Below are positions 26,568-40,200 of a stretch of DNA of 64,000 nucleotides, one piece after another; the first letter of the stretch is position 1, and each line of letters starts with the position of its first letter. The notes beneath the pieces were generated by a model. That model saw only the letters and a list, made by a program, of their open reading frames with translations, made no database searches and was not told the origin of the DNA. The position numbers and the translations under genes were made by a program. Source of the stretch: Phorcus lineatus (Eukaryota; Mollusca; Gastropoda; Trochida; Trochidae). Where the stretch lies: positions 47,837,864-47,901,863 of the forward strand of contig OV121084.1 of NCBI GenBank assembly GCA_921293015.1, given 5' to 3'.

Positions 26568-26692
26568 GAGTTCGCCCATGATGTTGTGTTCCAAATGCGC
26601 CTATGTCTATGCTTGGATGTTGATTTTGATTAGTTTCTTTGATTTCTCGACGTTGGTAATAAACAGAATATCATATTCGTGTCCATGACATA

Positions 26693-26783
26693 CTATGTTT
26701 ACGACACTTGTGCCTTAATATCAGTATATCCCTCGCTCTCGCTCGGGAAATACTAATATTAAGCACTCGTGTTGTAAACATAG
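26693..26783. repeat. Long imperfect hairpin (arms about 43 bp)
   Basis: The left arm 'ctatgtttacgacacttgtg' pairs with the right arm 'cactcgtgttgtaaacatag'. The inner parts 'ccttaatatcagtatatccc' and 'ggaaatactaatattaag' also pair with a few mismatches. The loop is only a few bases ('tcgctctc'). It could be a small palindromic MITE. Confidence 0.7.
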
Positions 26784-28249
26784 AATGACCTTCGTAACCT
26801 GTGTTGGAAGAGAATAGAACTACATGAACTTTAATATTGACAATGTACCAGAGGTGATCGTGATAACACCTAAAACATGAAACATAATCAAAGACCTCCA
26901 GATGACAGTCAGACACCCTACCAATTCAGCTAAAAAGATATCGCTCTAGCCGAAGCAGCAGAAATGCTTTTATCTCACCCTGTCACATAGGTTCAAATGG
27001 TATGGCATTATGAGAATGGATATGTAATATTTTCTCTTGTGTTCACATTGAGAATTTTAGTTAAGAAGTGATAAAGAGTTAAATCTAAATATTGAATAAA
27101 TGAACCACAAAAGGTACAAAATGCACATTATCACAATCATTTATTATTAATACTAATAATTTTTTATTTTAGGATTATGGTCAACTTGAAAAGATTGAAG
27201 TAACTTCACACTGTAATCATAAGCAAACCAACCAAACAAATTTCACAAGTGACTGATACCCATAATAACCATATTCCTGCTCATAAGTTGCTCAACCCTA
27301 AATATGCACTTAGCAGGCGGTAGGTTAATTATTCTGCTCTTGTATAGCTTGTCGAGTGCCAATCTCATTACCATCTTAGTATCATGGGAAAATTGCATGC
27401 ATACATTCAATATCCCCTCAATGCTTTCAGCAAAATATTGCACTCGGGTGTAATCAATGTGATTGAAATCCTGATATTTTGAGTTCTGAATTGTAATTAA
27501 GATGCTGGAACATTTCTCATACTAGACTGGCATAGTTTCCAAAAACCCTTTATCTTTTTGTTAATTGATGCTACATTTTGAAAAATTAATGCATATCTGT
27601 TAATAATGTTTTCATATATTCATGAATATGTCAAATTTGATAGTATAAATCTAGTTAAAATTATTCGTTTTGCTATTTATTTTTTCTCATGTTTTCAGCT
27701 GACTGCTCTCAATAAAGATGCATTGATGAATGATCTATTTAAAATTAAGATTTTTTAAATTTTCTTTCAATTGATTAAAAGTAATTACTTGATTTTTCAG
27801 AAGACAATTTTTTCTAGTAAAGGCCTACTATATTCCCCTAGTGAAGCTACAGAGCATTCCCACTACATTCAACTGTTTCTAATGAAAAAATTTAGAAGCC
27901 CTTTTGTTTATTAATTTCTTGATATGAAGTTCACTAGGGTCTAGATTTTTCTATTTTGAAAATAACCTTTTAGAGAATAATGTTCACGTATATTGTTTTC
28001 ATCATGTTAATGACTCATTCTTCCACGACATGTGGCCAAGCAACGTCAAGCTAAAGTACAAACTCCATTCATCGCTCTTGTCTAAAGTCCATCAAGAACT
28101 GCGTGGCGAGCGAATCCATATTCGATGTACGGAGTCCTGGCATCTGCGGAGTTCAAGCTAACGAGTTGAGTTAGACGTGGAAGTTCGTGAAAGAGCAACG
28201 TTGTCTGCAGGATTTAGGCTTGTGGTCTTGCTAACATCAACGTCCCAAA

Positions 28250-31200
28250 ATGTCGTCTGCAGAAAATGCAAGAAAATACGACTTTGTCGTATTTGGAGCT
28301 ACAGGTTTCACTGGACAGTTTGTTGTCGATGAAGTCGCGCGTCTTGCTGATGAGGAAAAAGTGACATGGGCAATCGCCGGTCGGAAGATGGACAAATTGC
28401 AGAAGGTCCTGTCAGAATCTAGTCAAAGGACAGGTATGTGATTAGACATGTAAGATTATGAATGTCGTGGCATTACTGTCAGATACTACTGTAGAAAACG
28501 GTCAGCAACAGGATAATTGTCATCTTATTTCAGAATGAAAAGTACTGTACACTTGTGACGATAGACTGAACGGAGTACACAGTAGGCCTAATGACTCGAA
28601 AAGAAAAATAGACAGGATGTAATTTATCGTATATTTATATATATTTGCAATGCAATAACTTGCAATGGTTATGAATAAGTTTATTCAGAATTATCTTTAT
28701 TTATATTCATATTTACAAACTGATTTAAATATTTTGATAAAAAGTATTTAGTTAAGCTACTAATTAAAAAAAAAAATATATTGATGTGTAACTTTTTCCT
28801 TGAATCAATGATTTTCAGGTAAAGTAACACTATAATTATTGTTGTCCATGTATGTTGCTTATAGCTTAATGTAATTCCAATTAGACTGAAATCATGAAAA
28901 AAAACCCCCAGAAATGATGATGAAGATTAGTTATTAAGCTGCTGATTCAGCAAAGGTCACTTCCTACTTGAATGTAATCACTGCTCATGTCACTTTAACC
29001 TCAGACAACCAGACACCTTATCTGAGCCAACCATTACAACAACAACTCATCAGAGGTCTGAAATAATGTAGAAAATGAGAAAAGTAGTTGTCAACGAAAC
29101 TATGTTCATATTGGTTTTGTTATGATTTTTTCCTCTATTCAGTTATGCTGAAATTATCTAATAAACATCCTTATTCAGTATTAAACACATGTGACATGTT
29201 TTTTTTATTCATGCATAAAAAGTTTAAATGCTAAAACAAATTATTTCCTCTACAGTTTTCTCTCAGAAATATGTAGCAAATGATAAAATATTTGCTTGTT
29301 GATGATGGATAAAAAAAATTGAAGTAGTAACTTATGCATTCCTCCTAATTGCATTATTTTCATTTGCAAGTTACTGGTAGTTCTTGATGAATAACAGAAA
29401 CGTATTCAGAAGAGGATATAGCATAATGTCGTAATGTCGTTGTGACCCAAACTTTAACGCTTAGCAAGGAAACGATATAAACCATCTGTGATGCATCAGA
29501 TGTTTCAGAGGTTGAAATTTTGAAGGACCCAAGTTTCACAGAGCCCCCTTAGGGCTAAAGTTGCCCATGGCTATAACATTGAGTTACGATCACCTTTGTC
29601 TACTGGGGATTTGTGAAATTGGGGCCCTTCAAAATTCAACCTTGCCAGTACTTTCCAGGAAAAGGATCATATCTGTTAATATCTATCCTGAAAATTTAGA
29701 ATATTATACGAAAATCTGAATGGCTAGTGCTATGATGAGGTTTCTTTACTGTGATAAAAAATCAATTGTTGCTAAAATAATTTTAGGGTATGATTAAAAA
29801 TGCTCAAGGCCATATGATAAAACTGTCAAGTATCATAATTGTCCTGACCATTTGAGCTCAGACTAAGTGAAGATGTACGTTCCAAATATACTAGCTTTAT
29901 CTGGCCCAGCCCCTGGACTGTAGGTATACATGTAGATACGGACAGGTATGTCAGTCAGGTACACACAGGTGACATACCTGTCATGCTTCAGCAAGCCCGG
30001 GCGTGGCTCCAGAATCCCTTGCAGCACTTCTATCCAATTGGTGCAATTAAGTATAGAAGATGTAAATTAACATTTTAAGTGACACAGAGGATGTTGTTAA
30101 AACAAACATGTCAAACTCTATGAATTGTGTTTTTTTAAAGAGAAAATTCTAGTTTCCAAAATTTACTTATAGCTTATCAGTGCGATATGGAGAAAATAAA
30201 TAGTAAAGTAAATATCATAGAATTGGCTTTTTAGGGATTAACATGCAAGTTTGAACATCACTCAAGATACATGCTAGTTTTGTTAGTTTTTTAGCCACAC
30301 ATTAACATATGAAACCTACACTGTATCACTACATTACCAGTATATCTTGTAGTGAAATTCAAACACACTGTTTGATGTATGCTATCTAAGTGAATCCACA
30401 TGCATTTGATTTAGTGTTGAGTGTTGTCAATAAATTCTATTTATTTTTAATTCAAAAAATTTGAGGAGAAAACATGCATCATACATACAGACTCTTGATC
30501 TAGAGGTCTGGTGTTACAATCCCGTCAGGAGCTCGGGAACTTTGTCTGCGGTAGAGAACTGTTCAACATGCAGTAAGGTTTCTCAGCGCAGTATCCCCGA
30601 TAGTAAGCTAGTTCCAGCCGATGCTTGCAGGTTTTACCGCAATGCATAGCCACAATATTGTTGAAGGCTTTCTCCCTTCTCTCCTAGCAGCCGTGATATA
30701 AGTGAAATACTCTTGAAAACGGTGTTAAACCCCGTTTCACCCCATTTCACTGGTCAGATGACTAAGAAAATGCTGCCCTTTTACCTCAGTATTATGATAT
30801 TCAGCGAACAGAATTTAGGGAAAGTGTAGAAAAATAATCAGGATACAAAATATGTAAAGGGATATGTTAGCAGTTAAAACTTTTTATTTTGCTTAAAACA
30901 TAAACGGTATTTACCATGAGTAGACCTTTTTGAGTTCTAAGATCATTGAATTTTAAATTGCTCTGTTTTAATGTCATTTTTATTATCCCTGCTACATGTG
31001 AAATGTTCCTGTTACCCCTATAGTTATAGAATTGTTATTCAGAATTCAGATAGTCTATCTAGAAACATTCCACTAAAAAAATTTCTGAACTGAACTGTTT
31101 TAAAACCTTTTATAATGTATCACCAATGACCAAACACTTTAAGCAAACCAACATGTTTCTGTTAAAGTATTCAAATCAACAATTTGTGTTGCTGTTCCTT

Positions 31201-34200
31201 TTCCTCTTTTCTTTTGTTAACACTTTGAAGGCTGCAGTAAAACAAGGGCTGGTTGCCAGTAAACAATAAATGATGCAGCAGGTTAAAGGTCAAAATGGAT
31301 TTGTTTTAGTTCACAAGTTGATGTGTAAGCAGGAGATTTTTAATGCTGACCCTGCAGAAATTCATTTACTGAGAGAAGAAAGAATTAACGCTCTGACATA
31401 TGAAATGTTAACATGTAAACACAAGAAGCCAAGGTCAACTATCAATCATATAGTCAGGTGCTTGTAGCCACCAGACTGGTTATGTGTAGCTGCAACAGCG
31501 TGATAGAGGGACCAGTAGTGTTACCATGGTAATTTTTTATCACTATTTATATAAGATATATCTTGCGGATACACAAGACACTTTGGTAGTCTTGTGTCAT
31601 CAACAGATAAAGATGTGATTAACAATTTATGTCTATTTTTATGTCAAGTTAGGAAATTCTAATGCTTTTCTATAACGCTCATGCAATATTTACCTGCTTA
31701 TGACTGTATTATGGGCCAGTGGCCTATTACTGAATAAAATGTCTGTCTGTATATATATTGCTGATAAGAATTATATCTAACACTTCCAAGGTCTTTTATT
31801 CACTCTTTCTCAAAAAAGAAATATTGGGTGAATGGATATGAGTTTGGTAATGCCCCGTAAATTTGTTATTCTTTGTCAGATTTGTGCCTCTATTGACCAT
31901 GCTTCTGTTGCTCCACGTAGAAATAACCATCCTAACGTCAAAAGGCTCTTCTGAAAATCTTAAGACAAGGGACACGCCTTGTAATATTTGCTTTTGTCTG
32001 TCACTTACTTATCCAGAATGGTATTCTTTCAGGGGGAACCTTGATGAGGCTAATAAGTACTTTGAACTTTATCTTTATAGCGATATAACCTCTTTCAGGC
32101 TTGTCACACAATATCAGAAATATTGATAATTGAAAGCTGGTTTTTCATTAGATTTATGACATGCCTTTCAATACCAGCTGATTCTCCTTCAAAATACAAT
32201 GTCATCGCGTTCAAACCATTTGTTCTCTTTTACTCAGGCAAGGAGCTTGACGAGACTCCGATACTCATCGCCGACACGAGCAGTGAACAGTCCATGCTGG
32301 ACATGTGCAAACAGGCGAAAGTCGTGCTTAATTGTGTGGGACCAGTAAGCACTCTCTTTATTATTTCTTTGATCCATGCCTTTGAAGTCAGATGGAAACT
32401 GGACATGCATGTTTTATAGAGAGTACAGAGAGTGTTCATAAAAAGTTCACGCTTTCAAACTAAAATACATTTCACAATTACATCAAATGTATCTTGGGGT
32501 TGATGGTTAAAAGGACCTGTCCTTTACATATGTGACACTAAAATCATGAAATGTTACAAATATAACAATAGTAAAATGAAAATGTAAATGATATATCACA
32601 TCATTACGCAAATTCAACAAAGAGAGCATCTCAAAATTCACACAAGAGTTTCATGCACTGTGCATCAAAGTTTAGGACACAAATTAAATATGCGGTACGA
32701 ACCGAAAATCCATGTTAATGTACAATGCACCGAACCGAATGTAAAATACCGCGGTTCAACTACTGTAGCAGTGAACCCTTTCACCCCCAAACATAACCAT
32801 TCTTACCTAGAACAGTAATTTCATCTTTAAAAAAAAGATGCAAATTAGGTCAGCAATCCTTTTTTGCTTGTTTGTATGCAAACTCAGAATAAGCCTGAAT
32901 CTTAATCCTTTCACTGTTCAACTTTGCTACCTGCCTCTCAGCCAAATTGCTGGTTAAAATTAGATGAGACTAGTTGCAAAAGAGCCCAGCAAGTCTGCTT
33001 TGCTTGTGTTAATTTCAATATACTAAAAGTCAGTATATTGCAGGGCATACTCTTGCTTGACTTAAAAGTGTCCCAGAACTCATAGATAGAAAAAAGATAG
33101 ATAGCTCGTCTAAAATTATGTTACAACTTTAAGAGCCACTATCTTGTTTTGAGCGAAATGACATTTACAAATGCAAGGCAACATTGTGGAGAGGATAGCC
33201 TTGACATAACGAGTTTGAATCTTGGTAAAGTAAATATTTTGTAACTTTATTCAGACTGCATTTTAAAATGGTTTATAGATAATTATTAAGAAAGCCTCAT
33301 CCTCTTTTACATAAGTTAATACTCAACTACTTAATATCTTATAATATCACATAAGTGCATGCCCCACCCACCCCTTGTTACAAAAGTGCATGCCTTATCC
33401 CCCCCTTCTTAAATAAGTGCATGCCCAACCTCTCCTTACAAAATTAAATACCTTACCCCTCTTTGTTAATAAGTGCATGCCTCACCCCTCCTACTTACAT
33501 AAGTGCATGCCCCACCTCTTCTTCTTACATAAGGGCATGCTCCACCTCTCCTTACATAAGTGCATGCTCCACCTCTCCTTCTTACATAAGTGCATGCCTT
33601 ATCCCCCCTTCTTAAATAAGTGCATGCCCAACCTCTCCTTACATAATTAAATACCTTACCCCTCTTTGTTAATAAGTGCATGCCTCACCCCTCTTTGTTA
33701 CATAACTGTATGCCCCACCTCTCCTTCTTGCATAAGTGCATGCCCGACCTCTCCTTACATAAGGGCATGCTCCACCTCTCCTTCTTACATAAGTGCATGC
33801 CTTATCCCCCCCCCCCCCCCCCCCCCCTTCTTAAATAAGTGCATGCCCAACCTCTCCTTACATAATTAAATACCTTACCCCTCTTTGTGAATAAGTGCAT
33901 GCCTCACCCCTCTTTGTTACATAACTGTATGCCCCACCTCTCCTTCTTGCATAAGTGCATGCCCCACCTCTCCTTACATAAGGGCATGCTCCACCTCTCC
34001 TTACATAAGTGCATGCTCCACCTCTCCTTCTACATAAGTGCATGCTCCACCTCTTCTTACATAAGTGCATGCCCCACCTCTCCTTCTTACATAAGTGCAT
34101 GCTCCACCTCTCCTTCTTACATAAGTGTATGTCCCACCTCTCCTTCTTACATAAGTGCATGCCCCACCTCTCCTTCTTACTTAAGTGCATGCTCCACCTC

Positions 34201-37200
34201 TTCTTCTTACATACCGGTAAGTGCATGTCCCACCCCATACCCTTTGAATGCTACTTTAATCTGCCACTGTCGAAAAGAGACTAAGAATATGAACACAATA
34301 CAAGATGCTTGTTAACTGTACAACTTCTTAATGTCTATTTTTCTCCGCAGTACCGTTTCCATGGTCCACAGGTTGTGCGTGCATGCATCGAAGGAGGAGC
34401 CAGCCACATTGACATCAGCGGAGAGCCTCAGGTAGAATAGGCTTAAGCTACAAGTGCTCATCTGAAATAGTTGTATTGTAACAGTGAATAGTTTAGGTGA
34501 TTTGTGTTATGTTAAAGGGTAATGATGAAAATATATGTCTAAGTTTGAAAACTCCTTTGTGCAAGTTTATTAATTTCATCCAACATTTAAATCTTCTTCA
34601 GGAGATATCTTCATGGACACTTATGACAATTTCATTTCAAACTGTTAAGAACAGTGTTTTGTATGAGGAAACAACACAATTTAGTGATCAGCAGAACATT
34701 TTTGGTGATATTCTATTATATAACCCTAACTAAGATATGACAGCATTATCCAAGAATTTTCAAGCATGCTATCTATTTATTCCTCAGTTCTTGGAGAACA
34801 TGCAGTTGTTGTACAGCGCCAAAGCAAAGGAGGCTGGAGTCTACGTAGTTGGTAGTTGTGGCTTCGACAGCATTCCCGCAGATTTGGGTGTCCTCTTCAT
34901 GAAATCTAAGTTTCAAGGTAACAATGAACTCTAAAACTTACATCAATTACAAGCTTGCAAACCAGGGTTCAAGTTTTTAAAAGTATTCCTGAACAAGTAG
35001 ATTTTAAAGTGATATTAATAGTCTTGAAATATGCTGCTTTGGTCTGTACCCTTAACACAGTGCAAGCAAATATAAGAGCAAGGAAATAGTTGTGAATACA
35101 TTTTTTGAGATGTGTTTTCTTTGTTAGATTGGCAAATGGCTTATTACTGATGTTCATTGCAGAATTCCTCATGTTTAACTCTTAAGTTGCTGAATATTAT
35201 TTTGACCAGTTTTGCCCCCGTGGCTGAATTTTCCAGCACTCGCCTCGCTACCGTTATAGCGCAATTAGCCCCTGTGGCCGAATTTTCCAGCGCCGCCAGA
35301 TGCGACCGTTTTAACAACATATGGCGTGTTTACATGGCGAAATACGGACATTATCGTCGTTTTATACAAAGCTAGTCGGCGAATCCCGTGTTACAAATGG
35401 ATGATACTTACTTGACACTTTGAATGAAATTTCTATCACCCCTGGAACGGTTTCTACAACTGAAGTAAACTTGTTTTCAATTCGGGCGCCGTAACTCAAT
35501 AAATTCCAAGAGCGCATGCGCGAAATCAAAACGAAACTAAAGATGAATAGTTCCTCTTCACATCGATATAAAAATTATTTTTATAATATGTTTAGAACGA
35601 ATTTTACAAAATTTTAAAAATTGTCTTCATTTCAAACATTATAAAATCATTTAATCACTGAGTGCACACATGCAAATTATATACGGAATTGAAGCTAATT
35701 TCTTGCTCTATATTTCACGATAAATTTTATTACGATACGCCATCCTAAACGAAAGATATAAATTACGAAAACAGGGTAGTGATAAATCCCGATAACGCTC
35801 TGACCCCCACAGTAATATTACTAAGCTAATAGCCCCGGGCAAACGCACGCGCTCAGCGCGTGCTGGCGGGGTATCCCCGTTGAAACATACACTCACACAC
35901 AATATAAATTGTCTTTATTTCCAACTTTATAAATCATGTTATTCGCTTTGTATACATGCAAATTATATATCGAATTGAAGGCAATTTATTCTTCTTTACG
36001 AAGAAATAAATCATAACAATCTTTTGCACTGTAATTAGAAGTTATTACCAACGAAACGTGGGTATAGCTAGTAATAAATTCTTTGATAATCGCCTTACCG
36101 CAACATATGTCGCATCGTTTCCACACGTTTTATTTTGATGCAAATATGGGCAAATTACACATGAAAATGAAGGCATTTCTTTCTGCTTTACGATGATATG
36201 AAAATAATAAATATGTACCACTTGGTTTGGAATATATAAAGTTTGCAAAGATGGTACCCTCGGGTATTTTAGAACAGATTTTGATAATTGCGACATCACT
36301 AACCGCTCCTTTATTGTCTAATTGTAATTTGCAAATTTTATATAGAATTGAAGACGATCCTTTCTTCTTTATTGTGATATAAAAATGTCGATAATGCGCT
36401 CTGCCGTTAAATGGATAGGAAGTGTAAAAAGCAGTTGAAAATAAATCGCTTCTCGGTAAACAAAATATGAATAGAGAAATTGCCTGTTTGTGCGATGCGC
36501 GCCGGGTCCTTTCTGATTTTCTTGTACATACCAATTTTACATGGCAATAAAGATTATCCTTTTCTCTATATTTTGATATATGAAATTGCAAAATTTACCG
36601 AGAAGTTTATGTGATATAAAGTGCGAGAAAATGGTAAAAACGTAAAGAATATACAAAAGTCACAATTTTGCGGAACTTGCTGTATCTTTATTCTATATGG
36701 TGTGTATAATTTTTTTATATCAAATCGAAGACAATTATTCCTTCTTTATCACGATGTAATCAATTTCAAAATACGCCTAGCTGTTGAGAAGATATGAGCG
36801 AAAGAAAGGCACATGTCAAAATCGCCGTTCAGTTTACATGATTTGAATCGAGAAATTAGCTTTTTGTGCGGTGCTTGCTGTGTCTTTATTTATTATCGCG
36901 CATGTACACATTTTACATGGAAAGAAAGACAATCTTTCTCTCTGTCTTTTGATATAAAAATTGTCAAAATACGTTGAGCACATCATGTAAAAATTGGTGT
37001 GACAAAATGGTGTAAAACTAAAAATATGTAAAAATCACCTTTTTTGCGGCACATGCTGTATCTTCAATTCAGGTAGCGTAGTTACGTATTTTATATTGAA
37101 TTGAAGACAATTTTCTGCTCTTTCAAATGATCCAACCGGTATTGAAATCCGCCCAAGGGTTCAGAGCATAGGGCGTGCGATATAAGGTTGTACGTTTGGT

Positions 37201-40200
37201 GTGAGTGCACGCTTGTAAGCAAACGATAGCACGCGCGGGGCGGTAAGCTCGTGCGAGAGGGTAGAAAGTGCCCACAGGCTATTAGCACGTGCGGCGGGGA
37301 GTGGGGGAAAATTGAGTGATTTTAAAGCTTATTTTCGGTACGATAAACGTTATCAATCGTTGCATAATTTTCGGAACATGTACGCGCATTATTTAGAACA
37401 CCAACGAAACAAAATTCGGTAGCTTAGCGACACACGGACGGAAAGTACTAGCGTTGAACTGACACTACTGCCGTGCAACAATTGCCCGTCCTTCGCTACT
37501 GTGAACCTCGGCGTTAATGAGCTAGCGTGAGAAAAATAGAGTTTGGATGTCGCATCTCGCCCAGAGGACATGCGGTCAAAGCAAATTTCAACCCGGACAG
37601 GCCCGGGACCCGCATCTTAAGGGTTAAAGATGAATACAGATCCTTCATGTTTGAACTTGTAATATAGATTATAACCAGGGTGGGAAGAGTGGAAGTCGAC
37701 TTATTATATCAGTTATCAGATTAGAAACCCAGATGTGAAAACAAATAGAGTATCTCAGTCGACGGTCTTCTGATATCAATTAATCAACACAAGTTGATAT
37801 AAAGTAACCTATAACCAAGGCTTATTAATATATTCGATGTCAGAAGGTATGAAGACTAATTTTATCAGAAATATTCTTTCAAAGCTAAGTCTAAACACAT
37901 TTGACCTTACTATACTAAATTGAATTGAAACTTTCTTGATATTACAGGAGATTTGAATTCCATTGAGTGCTACATCAAGATCGATTCTGGACCAAATGTA
38001 AGCATGTTTCTCAATTTTTGTCTTTTGTTTTTTAGTTACTTTATTCACTTCAGATAGACATATGGCCTGTTTTAAATAATTATGTAATCAGATTTTTTAA
38101 TCCACAGGGAGTTGCAGTCAACTATGCAACTTATGAATCAGCTGTTCACGGTTTTGCACACCAGGGGGAGCTACCTGCCATCAGGAAACAGCTCTTCCCT
38201 AACCCGCTGCCAAGGAGCAAACACAAGGCACCTAAACGGTAGAGTTACACAATCTATCTGTATGCATTCCATCAGATCTGAAAGACTTGAAGGTCTGAAT
38301 GACATTTGTTCATGACTGTGGCGCACAGTGGTGTAGTGGTTAGCGTTCTGGCCTCTCACGTCGACGACTCGGGTTCAAATCCCGGTGGAGACACCAAAAC
38401 TTTGTGACCTGGGTCCAAAACTGTGTTGTGTCCTTAGGCAAGGCTCTTCATCCACATTGCACTCAGTCCACCCAGCTGTTAAAATGGGTACCTGAATATA
38501 GGGATGTACGGACCTTTACGGTCGCGCTTAGCGCCAAGAAGCTGTATTGAAAGTACACTTCACTCTAAAGTTGAAATCATGTGCTCAGGTACCTTGGCCA
38601 ATATTAATACAAATTGTAGATTTTATGACTCTGTGGCCCCCTTATTCATAAGGCCATGTCTTAAAAAGCTATATTCTTTTACTCCAGCACAAAAAGAAAA
38701 ATTTATTGTTTGCCCATGTTGATTATGGATTTATAAACCTTCAGACCCTGGTACCACAAAATCCACATTCTTTAACGTATCATACAGCCTGATGAGCTAA
38801 AGAGTTCATGGCTCTATTTTGTGACTATTCCCTGTATTTGTTATGAACCCTACAATCAATCTTAGCATTTGCATGTGTATATATATATATGGTGAATTGT
38901 TTGTAATTAATTAAAGGATCTGCCATCCAGCCAAGCAGATAACAAAAAATGTTTTGTTTTGTAAAATTTGCATGTTACTGGTATCTAGATACCTTTTCAA
39001 ATCTCAGTAGGGATCATAATATTGTGAAAGTAAACATAACAGTTAAATGAAAAATTTGTGAATTTATACACAAAACAATATTTTTTGCAGTTCAGCAGCA
39101 TTCAAGAGTGAACTAATGGACTCCTGGTGTATCCCATTCATGGGCAGCGACCGATCCATCGTCAACCGCACACAGAGGTTTTACTATGATGTCAACAAGT
39201 CTCGTCCAGTAAGATATCTTAATTTGGCGTAACATTTTGATTTCAGTAAAAAACAAGTCGTTAAGTTTTTATGATTTGAAGAAAATTTGATAGTGATTTG
39301 ATAGTCTATATGTTTACGGTTTAATTAGCCATGAATTAATGACTCGATGTTTTGTTATGTTTCACTACGCCCTCAATGTTTGCAGACCAAGATTTTAAAA
39401 CCTCTTTTGCAATGTGTACTTTTTTTTTCAAAGTTAATCTTTTATCTAATATTTCATTTACCTCAGTGACTTATGACAACCTTAGTGATTTGTAGGAGGC
39501 AAATCTGGAAGTCTATTCAATCAAAACAAAGGACCATCATATACAGAACCATTTCTTCATTACCTCTATGTTGGAGGCTTTCTTCCTACCATAATAGTAT
39601 ACTAGCAGCCATGATATAAGTGAAATACTCTCACCTCATTATCTCCAAACCCACTACTTTTGCTTGCTGAACCTTTCCTTAAGCTCAATGGATTTTTCAT
39701 ATATATTTTCTATGCTATCGATTGATTCCAGGCACGGTTTTAATACATGATGATTGTATCATAACTAAAGCTGGATGTTTTACCCTTTTTCAGGTCCAGT
39801 TCAATCCTTACTCATGTGTTGGTGGATTCTTTAATCTGCTACTTATGATTGTCTTCGGATCGATATTTGCAATTTTTGCAAAGTTCAGCTTTACTCGCAA
39901 CTTGCTCCTTCAGGTAAAACTGTTGAATAAAGGTTTATTAACTAAGGCAGAGAAAAAAGTGATTTTTTTTCATGTAAGTTCATTTTGTAAATTTTATATG
40001 TAAGTTCATGTGTTTGTGAAAGTTATCTAAAAAAGAGAAACAGAATTATCTCCGGTGGACCTCATCCCCCAAACCTAAAGTCGTTAAAGTCTTTTTCATT
40101 TAACAAATTCTGCATTATGAAAGAAATTCCTATCGTTCATTGTAAAGAGTATGAAAATAACCCGCTTATATATCTCTTGGATTGCTTGTCTATAGTAGAA

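Larger units (their letters stand above)
26263..28249. other. Intergenic region upstream of SCCPDH
   Basis: Non-coding as far as I can see. It contains two perfect CRE palindromes (26536-26543 and 26560-26567), a long hairpin (26693-26783) and AT-rich sequence up to the SCCPDH 5' UTR. The final 220 bp (28030-28249) are less AT-rich and richer in CpG than what precedes and probably hold the SCCPDH promoter and 5' leader. Confidence 0.4.

Noticed and set aside
33417..34315. Overlapping open frames of repeated HKCMPHLSFL or VRRGGACTY peptides on both strands
   Set aside because: They follow directly from a 30-bp tandem repeat (a multiple of three) inside an SCCPDH intron and have no gene context.
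36130..36591. 153-codon minus-strand frame inside the piggyBac-like element as a transposase
   Set aside because: It shows no DDD motif or cysteine-rich domain and simply crosses degenerate repeat modules.
38322..38402. tRNA gene
   Set aside because: Box A and box B are present, but the acceptor and anticodon stems do not pair and a Deu-like body follows, so it is a SINE head.
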